The notes below the pieces were generated by a model, which searched no databases, had not been told where the DNA came from, and was given only the letters and a program-made list of their open reading frames with translations. A stretch of DNA of 64,000 bases, from positions 65,419-129,418 of the forward strand of contig JAEYCB010000003.1 in the NCBI GenBank assembly GCA_023404345.1. Direction: 5' to 3'. Below are positions 50,321 to 59,556 of the stretch, one piece after another (position 1 is the stretch's first letter; every line of letters starts with the position of its first letter). The position numbers and the translations under genes were made by a program. Source of the stretch: Bacillota bacterium (GTDB lineage: Bacteria > Bacillota > Clostridia > Christensenellales > Aristaeellaceae).

Positions 50321-51511
50321 ATGAGACAGGCAAAAGCACCGCATTCTCCTGAGAAAAGGCCACACATTTTGCTGATTTACAGAAAGATGATTCCCTCCAT
50401 TCGGCTGTGCGGGCATTGTCAAATGGAATACTTGTCCAAGCAAAAGAAGGTGGAATATCGAGCCATACAAGAGCTGAAGTTGAAAAGAAGTGATCTTAAC
50501 TGGGCAGATATCGTTCTACTTGGAAGGCTTGACAGCTGGTATGAATGTCGGTTGGCAAAAAAACTGCATGAGGCGGGTAGATACTTGGTTTATATCATTG
50601 ACGATGATCTGCTGAATGTTCCGCCTCAAATTAGCAGTGCATCATACTATAATCAACCATGTATACAAAAAAATATTCTTACCATGATTGAATTGAGTGA
50701 CGCCATTCTTTCCCCTTCACCCATTTTGCTGAGAAAATATGCGGTTGACGGAAAGCAGGCTATTCAGATCGAGGAACCAGCAATCGAACCAGTTTCTTAT
50801 AAACCGCACAATCTTAATGGCCCAGTAAAGATCGGTTTTGCCGGTTCCATTGATAGAAAGTACGATGTAGAGAATATTTTAAAAGAAGCTCTACTTTGCA
50901 TCAGTAGAAAGTATTCATCTAATGTGAAATTTGAATTCTACGGAGGAGGTTTGAATTTTGCAACAAAAATAAATGCTAGCTATATCCCATATTCTCAGTC
51001 ATATTTGGAATATCGTCGAAAACTAAATGGGTTAAATTGGGATATTGGACTGGCTCCCATCCCATCATCTGACTTCCATAGCTGTAAGCACTACAATAAA
51101 TATATAGAATATGCTGCAGCAGGGATATTGTGCGTCTGCTCTGATCTGCAGCCCTATTCCAGACTAAAAAGCATGGTAAATTCAGAGCTGTTCGCTGCTA
51201 ATACTACAGAGTCATGGGTGAGCAGACTGGAAAAGCTTATTGATGATCCTGTATACCGGGAGCAAATGAGGAAAGAAGCTATTTATCATGCACATTATGA
51301 ATTTAATATCCACCAAATAGCAGAGGCGCTTGAAGCAGAGCTCAGGCAGAAGATAGTACATAAAAATAAAAATCGTCGAAAAGTCGCGTGTCACCTTTTG
51401 TTTCTTAAAGCAGGTGGATGTGGCGTTAGGGCTGTGTGGGGAGCAAAAAAATATGGAGCGAAACTGTCAACTTTAAATAAGAAAAAAACAGGAAAGGAAA
51501 GAGTACAATGA
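50321..51511 (+). CDS. Glycosyltransferase, GT4-like (GT-B fold)
   Basis: A 396-residue protein. The C-terminal half has GT4-like features: KIGFAGSIDRKYD after the hinge, a FHSCKHYNKYIEYAAAGI stretch with the donor-binding acidic/His residues (the usual E-x7-E is replaced by K-x3-KYIEY), and a later FAANTTESW phrase. The N-terminal half (HILLIYRKMIPSIRLCG) is the acceptor side. Codon use is clearly more AT-rich than in the preceding exporter genes, and this marks the start of a transferred-looking block. Donor and acceptor unknown. AAGGAGG precedes the ATG. Confidence 0.75.
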   Translation: MRQAKAPHSPEKRPHILLIYRKMIPSIRLCGHCQMEYLSKQKKVEYRAIQELKLKRSDLNWADIVLLGRLDSWYECRLAKKLHEAGRYLVYIIDDDLLNVPPQISSASYYNQPCIQKNILTMIELSDAILSPSPILLRKYAVDGKQAIQIEEPAIEPVSYKPHNLNGPVKIGFAGSIDRKYDVENILKEALLCISRKYSSNVKFEFYGGGLNFATKINASYIPYSQSYLEYRRKLNGLNWDIGLAPIPSSDFHSCKHYNKYIEYAAAGILCVCSDLQPYSRLKSMVNSELFAANTTESWVSRLEKLIDDPVYREQMRKEAIYHAHYEFNIHQIAEALEAELRQKIVHKNKNRRKVACHLLFLKAGGCGVRAVWGAKKYGAKLSTLNKKKTGKERVQ

Positions 51512-52290
51512 AAGTCGTAATTCTTGCGGGCGGATTCGGGACCAGAATTAGTGAGGAATCTCAATTTAAACCCAAGCCAATGGTGGAGCTGGGAGGCAAA
51601 CCCATTCTCTGGCATATCATGAAACTGTATAGCGCATATGGATTCAATGAGTTCGTTATCTGTGCTGGGTATAAACAGCATGTGATCAAAGAATACTTTG
51701 CAGATTATTTTTTATATACCGCGGATGTTACCTTTGATTTCAGCAACAGACAGAACAACATGACGGTACATCATAATGTCGTCGAACCTTGGAAAGTGAC
51801 CATCGTAGATACTGGCTTGAATACCATGACAGGTGGTCGCGTCAAACGTGTGAAGGAGTATATAGACAATGAACCGTTTATGCTCACTTATGGGGATGGT
51901 GTCTCTGATGTAAATATTAAAAAACTTCTCAGCTATCACCAAAAACATGGAAAGCTTGTAACCATCTCAGCCTATAATTCAGGGCAACGTTTCGGTATCA
52001 TGCAGATCAATGAGCACAACGAAATTGAAGATTTTCGTGAAAAAACGCAGGGCGATGGCAATATGATCAATATCGGCTTTATGGTGTGTCAGCCGGAATT
52101 CTTGGCCTACATCGAAGGAGACGAAACAGTATTGGAAAAGAATCCTCTTGAGACGGTTGCCAAAATGGGACAGTTGATGGCTTACAAACACGAAGGATTT
52201 TGGCAGTGCATGGACACGTTGCGCGAAAAAGAAAAATTAGAGGCGCTCTATGCTCAGGGATGCGCCCCGTGGAAGGTGTGGAAAGACTGA
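51508..52290 (+). CDS. rfbF: Glucose-1-phosphate cytidylyltransferase
   Basis: A 260-residue nucleotidyltransferase that makes CDP-glucose from CTP and glucose-1-phosphate. The start KVVILAGGFGTRISEESQFK carries the nucleotide-binding GGxGTR and catalytic Lys (FKPKP). The motif YGDGVSDVNI binds Mg/substrate and FWQCMDTLREKEKLE is the typical RfbF C-terminus. The start overlaps the previous stop (ATGA) and the end overlaps rfbG by one base. It begins the CDP-3,6-dideoxyhexose pathway. Confidence 0.96.
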   Translation: MKVVILAGGFGTRISEESQFKPKPMVELGGKPILWHIMKLYSAYGFNEFVICAGYKQHVIKEYFADYFLYTADVTFDFSNRQNNMTVHHNVVEPWKVTIVDTGLNTMTGGRVKRVKEYIDNEPFMLTYGDGVSDVNIKKLLSYHQKHGKLVTISAYNSGQRFGIMQINEHNEIEDFREKTQGDGNMINIGFMVCQPEFLAYIEGDETVLEKNPLETVAKMGQLMAYKHEGFWQCMDTLREKEKLEALYAQGCAPWKVWKD

Positions 52291-53354
52291 TGCAGGGAAA
52301 AGAGCTTGATTTTTATCGCGGCAAAAAGATTTTTGTTACCGGACATACAGGATTTAAGGGAACATGGCTCTGCCGTATACTTGAAAAAAGTGGGGCTATC
52401 GTCACGGGATATAGTCTGCAACCACCAACGGATCCTAGTCTGTTTTCCATCTCCGGAGTCGAAAAAAACATGGTGAGCGTGATAGGCGATATCCGAGATT
52501 TCGAGCTTTTGAAAAAGACATTTTTCGAGGCGTCCCCTGAAGTAGTATTTCATCTGGCGGCCCAGCCCATTGTCCGCGACAGCTATAAACATCCCCGTTA
52601 TACCTATGAAACTAATGTGATGGGAACGGTGAATCTGCTGGAGTGTGTGCGCCTGAGCAAGGGCGTTCGCAGCGTTCTCAATGTCACAACAGACAAAGTC
52701 TATCAAAATAACGAATGGTTTTGGGGATATCGGGAAAACGAACCGCTAGATGGATATGATCCTTACTCTAATTCCAAAAGCTGTTCGGAACTGGTTACAC
52801 ACAGTTATGTAAACAGTTTCTTTAACTTAGACGAATCAGTTGCCATATCGACCGCGCGTGCGGGAAATGTAATTGGCGGTGGTGATTTTGCAAACGACCG
52901 AATTATCCCGGACTGTGTTCGCGCGCAAATTGCCGGTGCACCGATTCATGTCCGCAATCCGCATTCAACGCGTCCATACCAGCATGTGCTTGAACCGCTC
53001 TTCGCTTACTTGACGATTGCAAAAGCTCAGTATGAAGATAAAGCAAAAGCAGGCTGGTACAATATTGGTCCAGATGAATGCGACTGTATGCCGACCGGAG
53101 AACTGGTAGATCTGTTTTGTCGAACATGGGGTGAAGGCGCAAATTGGATGGATTATTCTGAGCCAGGCGCACCTCATGAGGCAAATTTCCTCAAGTTGGA
53201 TTGCAGTAAAATCAAGGCAGTGTTTGGTTGGCAGCCAACTTGGCATATCCAAAAATGCATTGAAATGACATGTCAATTTAGTAAGGTGATGTTACGGAGA
53301 GGAAATATTCTTGGAGAAATGGACAGAGAAATTGATGATTTCATCCACTCATGA
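52290..53354 (+). CDS. rfbG: CDP-glucose 4,6-dehydratase
   Basis: A 354-residue SDR enzyme that turns CDP-glucose into CDP-4-keto-6-deoxyglucose. It has the NAD site VTGHTGFKGTW (about 16-26), the catalytic TDK triad region (NVTTDKVYQN) and the PYSNSK proton-transfer motif. The ATG at 52290 overlaps the stop of rfbF. Product goes to RfbH. It ends in an ATGA overlap with the GT8 frame, but the GT8 start is probably later. Confidence 0.95.
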   Translation: MQGKELDFYRGKKIFVTGHTGFKGTWLCRILEKSGAIVTGYSLQPPTDPSLFSISGVEKNMVSVIGDIRDFELLKKTFFEASPEVVFHLAAQPIVRDSYKHPRYTYETNVMGTVNLLECVRLSKGVRSVLNVTTDKVYQNNEWFWGYRENEPLDGYDPYSNSKSCSELVTHSYVNSFFNLDESVAISTARAGNVIGGGDFANDRIIPDCVRAQIAGAPIHVRNPHSTRPYQHVLEPLFAYLTIAKAQYEDKAKAGWYNIGPDECDCMPTGELVDLFCRTWGEGANWMDYSEPGAPHEANFLKLDCSKIKAVFGWQPTWHIQKCIEMTCQFSKVMLRRGNILGEMDREIDDFIHS

Positions 53355-53383
53355 AAAAAGCAACATTAAAAGGAATGATTGCA

Positions 53384-54286
53384 ATGGAGAAGATTAAAAA
53401 ATCTTTTCAAGAGGGCACAGTCATTGTCTATGTGACGAGTGTCGGCTATTTGCCGATTATGAACGTATCGATTCAGTCATTGATAAGTCAATGTAAGGCT
53501 GAGAATCATTATGATATCGTTATATTGGATACAAACGCAGACCAGTTTGATAAAAAAAATGTAAAAATGCTTGCTGGAGAAAAGAAAAATATATCGATTC
53601 GCTTTTTTGAACCGATCGCCTGGGTAAAGAAATTGATTTCTCTTGAGATAGCCTTAGAAGCGTATACACCTTATTTCCGAGCACTACTCCCCTGGATCAT
53701 GTATGAATACGATAAAATTCTATATTTGGGAGCAGATACTATTATTAAACACGATGTTGCAGAATTATATAACAAGGCATTCCCGGAACAGAAGCTGGTT
53801 CTTAGTGGCCCAGGCCATGGGGATACCTCAAATGAATTTGATTTTGACGTAATGCTGATGGATGCGGAGGGTGTTCGCAGACAATTCCAGCCGAAAGATA
53901 TTATAAATGTTATGCTTAATGAAGGTATGAATGAATGCCAAACCTATGCCCATCTTCTACAACAGTATATACATCCGTTGTCCGCAGAATGGGATACTCA
54001 ACCGAAAAGAGTGATAGACATCAATAAGATGGACGAATTTCGCATCAAAGCGAAGCTGATTCATTACAAGGGAGAACAAAAGCCATGGACTGACCCATTG
54101 ATGATATTGATGGAAGACTGGTGGATAGTTGCCCGGTGTACAGCTTATTATGAAGAGATTGTCAGACGAATGTGCTTATATGCACCGGATAACCGCAGCG
54201 GAATACGTGTCGTCATGGATGAAATCTTTCCAAAGGGAACGAAGCGACGAGCGATCGTGAAAAGCATTATTAAGCCGTTTGTGTGA
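53384..54286 (+). CDS. Glycosyltransferase family 8-like, altered DxD
   Basis: A 300-residue GT8-like protein. A typical GT8 start (VIVYVTSVGYLPIMNVSIQS) and the region YLGADTIIKHDVAELY are present; canonical GT8 enzymes have DxD (usually LDADT), here the first Asp is Gly (GAD). The C-terminal LIHYKGEQKPW is the second substrate motif (HxxGxxKPW) and is intact. An ATG at 53351 would overlap rfbG, but the one at 53384 has AAAGGA 9 bases ahead. AT-rich. It is followed by a related GT8-like gene, so the pair may add successive sugars or act together. Confidence 0.82.
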   Translation: MEKIKKSFQEGTVIVYVTSVGYLPIMNVSIQSLISQCKAENHYDIVILDTNADQFDKKNVKMLAGEKKNISIRFFEPIAWVKKLISLEIALEAYTPYFRALLPWIMYEYDKILYLGADTIIKHDVAELYNKAFPEQKLVLSGPGHGDTSNEFDFDVMLMDAEGVRRQFQPKDIINVMLNEGMNECQTYAHLLQQYIHPLSAEWDTQPKRVIDINKMDEFRIKAKLIHYKGEQKPWTDPLMILMEDWWIVARCTAYYEEIVRRMCLYAPDNRSGIRVVMDEIFPKGTKRRAIVKSIIKPFV

Positions 54287-54302
54287 AAGGAATTATGAGG
54301 CA

Positions 54303-55355
54303 ATGCAAAGCGCCAAAAAAAATCACAACGTTGAGCTAAGCTGCGCAAATGTATACCCTGCTTTTGAAAAGCAGGGATCGCCGATTGTATTTGAATCAAG
54401 CGGATATTTTGCGCCATATCTAAGCATTGCGCTTCAAACAATCATTGATCATGTCTGCCCAGAGGAAAACTACGATATTTTGATTCTTGGCGATGGAATC
54501 ACCTCCGTAGATCAGCAGAGAATTCTTCGCCAGGCCAAAGGTTACAAGAATATATCGATACGTTTTATCGAGCCGCTCATCGAAGTAGATCGCTACATCA
54601 ATCAAGCAAGATATCATTATATTACCGTCAATTACTACAGAATGTCATTACCCTGGTTGCTGAAAAACTACAAAACAGCTGTCAATCTAGGAGCAGATAT
54701 TCTGCTGCTTGAGGATATTACTCCTCTTCTCAAACTTGAATTTGAGGAATCAGAATATCTTGGAGGTGCGATGGATCTTGGATATATTGGTCGGTTGTAT
54801 GAGGACATTCCATGGAGTGAGTTGAATCTGAAAAAGCCTTTTGAATATGTAAATGCAGATGTGATGATTTACCACCTGGAGGCAATTCGAAGGGATTTTG
54901 ATCAAGATATGGTGATGGAATTCTGGCAGAAATATCATTTTCAATGCAACGAACAGGATGCTCTTAATAAGCTGTTTGATGGGCATAAGAAAATCATTGA
55001 TTTAAGATGGAATACATATCCAGAGAGAATGACCTCTACCAAAGACATCCTCTGTACGCCGCCAAAGTGTATTGCAGCATGGCGCGAGGCTCTAAGAAAT
55101 CCGGCGCTTGTTCATTTTGCGGCTGTACCTAAACCATGGGATTATCCCCCTGTATGTTATGGTAATGATTGGTGGGAGATTGCACGTCAGTCCGTTTATT
55201 ATGAAGAAATACTCAGACGGATGATGCAACCTGTTCAGCATAGAATTCCATCTTTGCTTGATATGCGCGATACGATTTTTCCGAAGGGTAGCAGAAGAAG
55301 AAAATTTTTAAAAAATATATTTGTCAAACCAGTGCGCTGGGGATTGGATTCATAA
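54303..55355 (+). CDS. Glycosyltransferase family 8-like, second copy, altered DxD
   Basis: A 350-residue GT8-like protein homologous to the previous one. It has PIVFESSGYFAPYLSIALQT at the start, VNLGADILLLED in place of the metal-binding LDxD, and the C-terminal VHFAAVPKPWDYPP corresponding to HxxGxxKPW but with HFA instead of HYKG. Both landmarks are thus altered. The ATG at 54303 is preferred; a TTG at 54279 would overlap the previous gene. It ends with the same FPKGSRRRKFL-type basic tail as its neighbour (FPKGTKRRAI), confirming a duplication. Confidence 0.8.
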   Translation: MQSAKKNHNVELSCANVYPAFEKQGSPIVFESSGYFAPYLSIALQTIIDHVCPEENYDILILGDGITSVDQQRILRQAKGYKNISIRFIEPLIEVDRYINQARYHYITVNYYRMSLPWLLKNYKTAVNLGADILLLEDITPLLKLEFEESEYLGGAMDLGYIGRLYEDIPWSELNLKKPFEYVNADVMIYHLEAIRRDFDQDMVMEFWQKYHFQCNEQDALNKLFDGHKKIIDLRWNTYPERMTSTKDILCTPPKCIAAWREALRNPALVHFAAVPKPWDYPPVCYGNDWWEIARQSVYYEEILRRMMQPVQHRIPSLLDMRDTIFPKGSRRRKFLKNIFVKPVRWGLDS

Positions 55356-55400
55356 GTTCATATTACATATGCAAACAAAAAAGAATGGAGGATACTGTCT

Positions 55401-56750
55401 GTGGAAATATGGAAGAACGAAAGTGAGGCACGCGAGCAGATCAAGGCGCTGGTGGCTCAGTATTATCACGATTTCAAAGAGGAAAAGAAACCTTTTGTTC
55501 CGGGCGATCGTATTACCTACGCTGCGCGTGTTTACGACGAAAAGGAAATGTGCGCCCTGACCGACGCCATGCTGGATTTCTGGCTGACGACAGGGCGTTT
55601 TTCCGACGAGTTTGAAAAGAAATTTGCTGCGTGGATTGGTGTGAAATACGCGCATCTGGTTAACAGCGGCTCGTCCGCCAATTTGATTGCTTTCATGTCA
55701 CTGACCGCGCCTGAGTTGGGCGATCGTCAGATTCGCAAAGGTGACGAGGTCATAACAGTAGCTTGCGGCTTTCCCACCACCGTCACGCCCATCTTGCAGT
55801 ATGGCGCCGTGCCCGTGTTTGTGGATGTGACTGTTCCTCAATATAACATTGACATAAGCAAACTTGAAGAGGCGCTGTCCCCCAAAACAAAAGCCGTCAT
55901 GATTGCCCATACGCTGGGAAATCCCTTCGACCTTGCGGCGGTCAAGGCGTTTTGCGACAAGCACGGCCTGTGGCTGGTCGAGGACAACTGCGATGCGCTA
56001 GGCACCAAGTACACCATCGGCAATGAAACGCGCTTCACAGGCACTTGGGGCGACATTGGTACCAGCAGCTTCTATCCTCCACACCACATGACCATGGGCG
56101 AAGGCGGCTGCGTCTATACCAACAACCCGTTGCTGCATCGCATGATTCTTTCCTACCGTGACTGGGGCCGCGACTGCATTTGCCCATCGGGCCGGGACAA
56201 CTTCTGCGGTCACCGCTTTGATGGCCAGTATGGCGAGCTGCCGCACGGATATGATCACAAATACGTTTACAGCCATCTGGGTTATAACTTGAAAGTAACG
56301 GACATGCAGGCTGCCATCGGCTGCGAGCAACTCAAGAAGTTTCCGTCGTTCATCGAGAGGCGCAGGCATAACTGGGTCTATCTTCGCAAGGCGCTGGAGC
56401 CACTTGCAGACAGGCTGATTCTGCCTGAGCCTGCTGAAAACAGCGAGCCGAGCTGGTTTGGTTTCCTGATCTCCGTACGACCCGAAAGCGGGCTAGATCG
56501 CAACGCCATGACGCACTTCATTGAACAGAAGAATGTTCAAACGCGGCTCCTGTTTTGCGGCAATCTTATCAAGCATCCATGTTTCAACCAGCTTCGTGGC
56601 ACGGACGCATATCGCGTGGTGGGCGGCCTTGAGCAGACCGATTTCATCATGAACAACACTTTCTGGGTGGGCGTATATCCCGGTATGACGGATGAGAAGC
56701 TAGAACATATGGTCAACACAATTACCAGTGCGGCAAGCCAGCAAAATTGA
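55401..56750 (+). CDS. rfbH: CDP-4-keto-6-deoxyglucose-3-dehydrase, PMP/iron-sulfur enzyme (E1)
   Basis: A 449-residue DegT/AST-fold enzyme that removes the C3 hydroxyl of CDP-4-keto-6-deoxyglucose. The usual PLP lysine is replaced by His (PPHHMTMGEGG, His228), the hallmark of this radical, PMP-dependent dehydrase. The [2Fe-2S] ligands are visible as Cys259-x-Cys261-x7-Cys269, with Cys197 (EDNCDALG) as the likely fourth. GTG start at 55401 with GGAGG nine bases upstream. It needs a reductase (E3/RfbI), which is not in the cluster. Composition is host-like, unlike the flanking genes. Confidence 0.95.
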   Translation: MEIWKNESEAREQIKALVAQYYHDFKEEKKPFVPGDRITYAARVYDEKEMCALTDAMLDFWLTTGRFSDEFEKKFAAWIGVKYAHLVNSGSSANLIAFMSLTAPELGDRQIRKGDEVITVACGFPTTVTPILQYGAVPVFVDVTVPQYNIDISKLEEALSPKTKAVMIAHTLGNPFDLAAVKAFCDKHGLWLVEDNCDALGTKYTIGNETRFTGTWGDIGTSSFYPPHHMTMGEGGCVYTNNPLLHRMILSYRDWGRDCICPSGRDNFCGHRFDGQYGELPHGYDHKYVYSHLGYNLKVTDMQAAIGCEQLKKFPSFIERRRHNWVYLRKALEPLADRLILPEPAENSEPSWFGFLISVRPESGLDRNAMTHFIEQKNVQTRLLFCGNLIKHPCFNQLRGTDAYRVVGGLEQTDFIMNNTFWVGVYPGMTDEKLEHMVNTITSAASQQN

Positions 56751-56762
56751 GGAGTGCTGAAG

Positions 56763-57602
56763 ATGGATAAGCAAATCGCAAAGCTTTATAAGGCCGCAGC
56801 ACAGATTCGACGCTGGCTTCTGAAGCTATGCAATACACAAGCCATTCATATAGGCGGAGACCTCTCCAGCACGGATTTTATGACGGTACTATGGCAGTAC
56901 CAGATGAAATACGATCCCAAAAATCCGCAGGATGAAATGCGTGACCGCTTTATTCTTTCAAAGGGACATGCATCTGCTGTTACGAGTTTCAATCAAGCGG
57001 CCATAGGATGTTTTGATGCAAACGACGTTATCAAAGAATATGCCACAGATGGCGGCCGTTTTTCTATGCACTCATGCAATCTTGTCAATCCGTTTGTAGA
57101 GGTATCTACCGGAAGCTTAGGGCATGGATTCCCGGTAGCATGTGGCATAGCAGCTGCTCTGCGCTTGAAGAGGAACAATACCAGTCGTGTCTATGTGGTA
57201 ATGGGTGATGGAGAGCAGTCCGAGGGGTCCATCTGGGAGGCCGCGATGAATGCTGTGCACTATCACCTGGGCAACCTTGTCGCCCTGATCGATTGGAATG
57301 GACTAGAAGCGGATGGCACGTTGGATCAAATCACAGGGCTTGGCAATTTGGCCGAAAAATATCGTTCATTTGGTTGGCGTGTTGTTGAACTGGATGGACA
57401 TGACATTGCCGCAATAAAGGAGGCATTTGATGTACTGCCTCCCGCTGACTCGCAACAGCCCACGGTTCTCCTCTGCCACACAACCAAGGGCAAAGGAGTT
57501 TCCTTTATGGAAAACCAACTGTGCTGGCATGCAGGCAAGGTTTCTGATGAGCAATATACCTTGGCATTGGAGAATCTTAGTGCTCAGGAGGGACATGAAT
57601 AG
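56763..57602 (+). CDS. Transketolase-like protein, N-terminal (ThDP pyrophosphate) half
   Basis: A 279-residue protein matching the N-terminal third of transketolase. It has HIGGDLSSTDFMTVLW at the start, LSKGHAS, the STGSLGHGF segment, and the thiamine diphosphate/metal motif GDGEQSEGSIWEAAMNA ending in NL. It must work with the separate pyrimidine-binding half encoded next. The ATG at 56763 has GGAG 8 bases upstream. Its place between rfbH and a reductase gene suggests transfer of a two-carbon unit to the 4-keto sugar rather than pentose-phosphate metabolism. Confidence 0.9.
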   Translation: MDKQIAKLYKAAAQIRRWLLKLCNTQAIHIGGDLSSTDFMTVLWQYQMKYDPKNPQDEMRDRFILSKGHASAVTSFNQAAIGCFDANDVIKEYATDGGRFSMHSCNLVNPFVEVSTGSLGHGFPVACGIAAALRLKRNNTSRVYVVMGDGEQSEGSIWEAAMNAVHYHLGNLVALIDWNGLEADGTLDQITGLGNLAEKYRSFGWRVVELDGHDIAAIKEAFDVLPPADSQQPTVLLCHTTKGKGVSFMENQLCWHAGKVSDEQYTLALENLSAQEGHE

Positions 57603-58549
57603 TGGAAAGCGCAACAGATGCAGTTTTTCTGCGCAATGTAATCGGCAAATATATGACTGCGCTCGGGGACAAGAGTGAAAAGGTTGTCGTGGTTAATGCC
57701 GACCTGATGGGCACATGCCGAAACAGCAGCTTTGTACAAAAGTACCCCGAAAGATCTTTCAATGTAGGCATTGCAGAGCAGAATTTGGTGAGCTTTGCTG
57801 CCGGATTGGCGCATGAGGGCTTCATGCCCTATGCGTTCTCCATGAGTCCCTTTCTTACAATGCGTGCGTGCGAGCAGTGTCGGACAGATGTGGCCTATGG
57901 TCATCTCAATGTTCGTCTTATCGGCACATATGCGGGTGGGTCAGGAGGCATTTCTGGCGCGACGCATTGGGCGCTTGAGGATTGCGCTATTATGACGGGT
58001 ATTCCCGGAATGACAGTATTAGAGCCAAGCGATGGTATTCAGGCCCAAAAGATGCTTGATGCCACGCTCGATTTTAATGGCCCGGTTTATATTCGTAGCA
58101 GCGTGGAACCAACCCGGGAGATTTATAGTCAGGATACACCATACGTGATTGGGAAAGCCGATATTCCTGTACAGGGAAATGACGGAGCATTTATCTGTTC
58201 CGGCATCACTGTCAAGTACGCTATATGTGCAGCAAAACGGATTTTTGAGAATACAGCACGACAGATCCGCGTGGTTGATATGCATACGATCAAACCTATC
58301 GACAGACAGGCTGTCATAGAAGCAGCAACTACAGGTTGTATTGTAGTTGCACAGGATCACAATATTGTTGGTGGCTTGGGCTATGCGGTAGCATCGGTGC
58401 TTGCGGAAGAAGGGATTGCTGTTCCTTTTGCCAATCTGGGCTTTCTGGATCGCTTTGTTTCGATGGCACATGCACCGTTTTTGTATCATCAGTTTGGCTA
58501 CGATGACATCGGGCTTGAAAAGAAGATGGTGGAATTGCTGCAGATATGA
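57602..58549 (+). CDS. Transketolase-like protein, C-terminal (pyrimidine and C-domain) half
   Basis: A 315-residue partner of the preceding protein. It carries the pyrimidine-binding region (VVNADLMGTCRNSSF, FNVGIAEQNLVSFAAGLAHEG; the Glu of AEQN activates thiamine) and the transketolase C-domain (RVVDMHTIKPIDRQAV). The GTG start overlaps the previous stop by one base and has GGAGGG 8 bases ahead, so the two halves are translated together. Split transketolases of this kind in sugar-nucleotide clusters make two-carbon-branched deoxysugars. Confidence 0.9.
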   Translation: MESATDAVFLRNVIGKYMTALGDKSEKVVVVNADLMGTCRNSSFVQKYPERSFNVGIAEQNLVSFAAGLAHEGFMPYAFSMSPFLTMRACEQCRTDVAYGHLNVRLIGTYAGGSGGISGATHWALEDCAIMTGIPGMTVLEPSDGIQAQKMLDATLDFNGPVYIRSSVEPTREIYSQDTPYVIGKADIPVQGNDGAFICSGITVKYAICAAKRIFENTARQIRVVDMHTIKPIDRQAVIEAATTGCIVVAQDHNIVGGLGYAVASVLAEEGIAVPFANLGFLDRFVSMAHAPFLYHQFGYDDIGLEKKMVELLQI

Positions 58550-58607
58550 TGCGATGGTATTATTCATGTACATACAAAAATGATAAAGCAATAGGAAAGA
58601 AAAACGT

Positions 58608-59540
58608 ATGAGAATACTTATTACAGGCGCAACAAGCATGATAGGCAGCGCATTGATAGAAAGGCTTGCACACGATGGCCACCGTGTAATTGCCGTTGCT
58701 CGAACAAATGCTGCCAAGACGCTGAGAATTCGCCAACTACCTTTCGTCGAGATTGTCCATTGCGATATGGATTCATATGGAAATCTTTCTAGGCTTATAA
58801 GCGATTCAGTCGATGCTGCTGTACTTATGGCATGGAATGGTACGCGAGGCAAGGATCGCATGGACGCCGCCATTCAGCAGCAAAACGAGGTTTGCAATGC
58901 AAGCCTGTTGCCAGATCTGGCAAAGCTCGGTTGCCACACGATTATGACGGCGGGCTCACAGGCGGAATATGGCCCGTTGTATAGCGAACAGGCACAGACC
59001 GAAGATATGGAACCACATCCTAACACCGAATATGGTAAGAGTAAGCTACGCTTTTATCAGATGGCAGATTCATTCTGTCGGGAACAAGATATTCGATTAA
59101 TCGAGCCTCGCTTTTTCAGTCTTTATGGTCCGGATGACAATGAGAACACATTGATCATGTCTCTATTGCGTTCGATGCTGAGAAATGAACCGTGTAAATT
59201 GACTTCTTGCGTACAGCTGTGGGATTTTCTTTACATTGACGATGCTGTGGATGGTTTGGTGAAGCTGTTGACGAAGGAACATCATCGTGGAATATATAAC
59301 TTTGGTTCAGGAGACTCTCGACCGCTAAAGGAATACATTGAAGAAATGTATAGAATGACGGGTAGCAGGAGTTCTCTCTTATATGGTGCAATTCCTTATC
59401 CAGAAACGGGAATGGTGAGCATTCATCCTAGTGTGGATCGTCTGCGCGCTACTGGTTGGGCACCCAAAGTCAGATTTGCGGATGGAATTGACAAAATCAT
59501 CACGGCAAAGTATTCAGATGAGAAAAGAATGCAGTTGTGA
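58608..59540 (+). CDS. Nucleotide-sugar reductase/epimerase, extended SDR
   Basis: A 310-residue SDR protein. The NAD(P) motif is ILITGATSMIGSALIERL, the catalytic Tyr/Lys pair is EYGKSK, and the C-terminus has FLYIDDAVDGL and YNFGSG. In the known CDP-dideoxyhexose pathways, an SDR of this place reduces the C4 ketone (as in abequose and yersiniose synthesis). Because it follows the split transketolase it most likely reduces the branched product. AAAGGAAAG precedes the ATG. It is AT-rich. Confidence 0.85.
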   Translation: MRILITGATSMIGSALIERLAHDGHRVIAVARTNAAKTLRIRQLPFVEIVHCDMDSYGNLSRLISDSVDAAVLMAWNGTRGKDRMDAAIQQQNEVCNASLLPDLAKLGCHTIMTAGSQAEYGPLYSEQAQTEDMEPHPNTEYGKSKLRFYQMADSFCREQDIRLIEPRFFSLYGPDDNENTLIMSLLRSMLRNEPCKLTSCVQLWDFLYIDDAVDGLVKLLTKEHHRGIYNFGSGDSRPLKEYIEEMYRMTGSRSSLLYGAIPYPETGMVSIHPSVDRLRATGWAPKVRFADGIDKIITAKYSDEKRMQL

Positions 59541-59556
59541 AAGGAAGTAGAACCTG

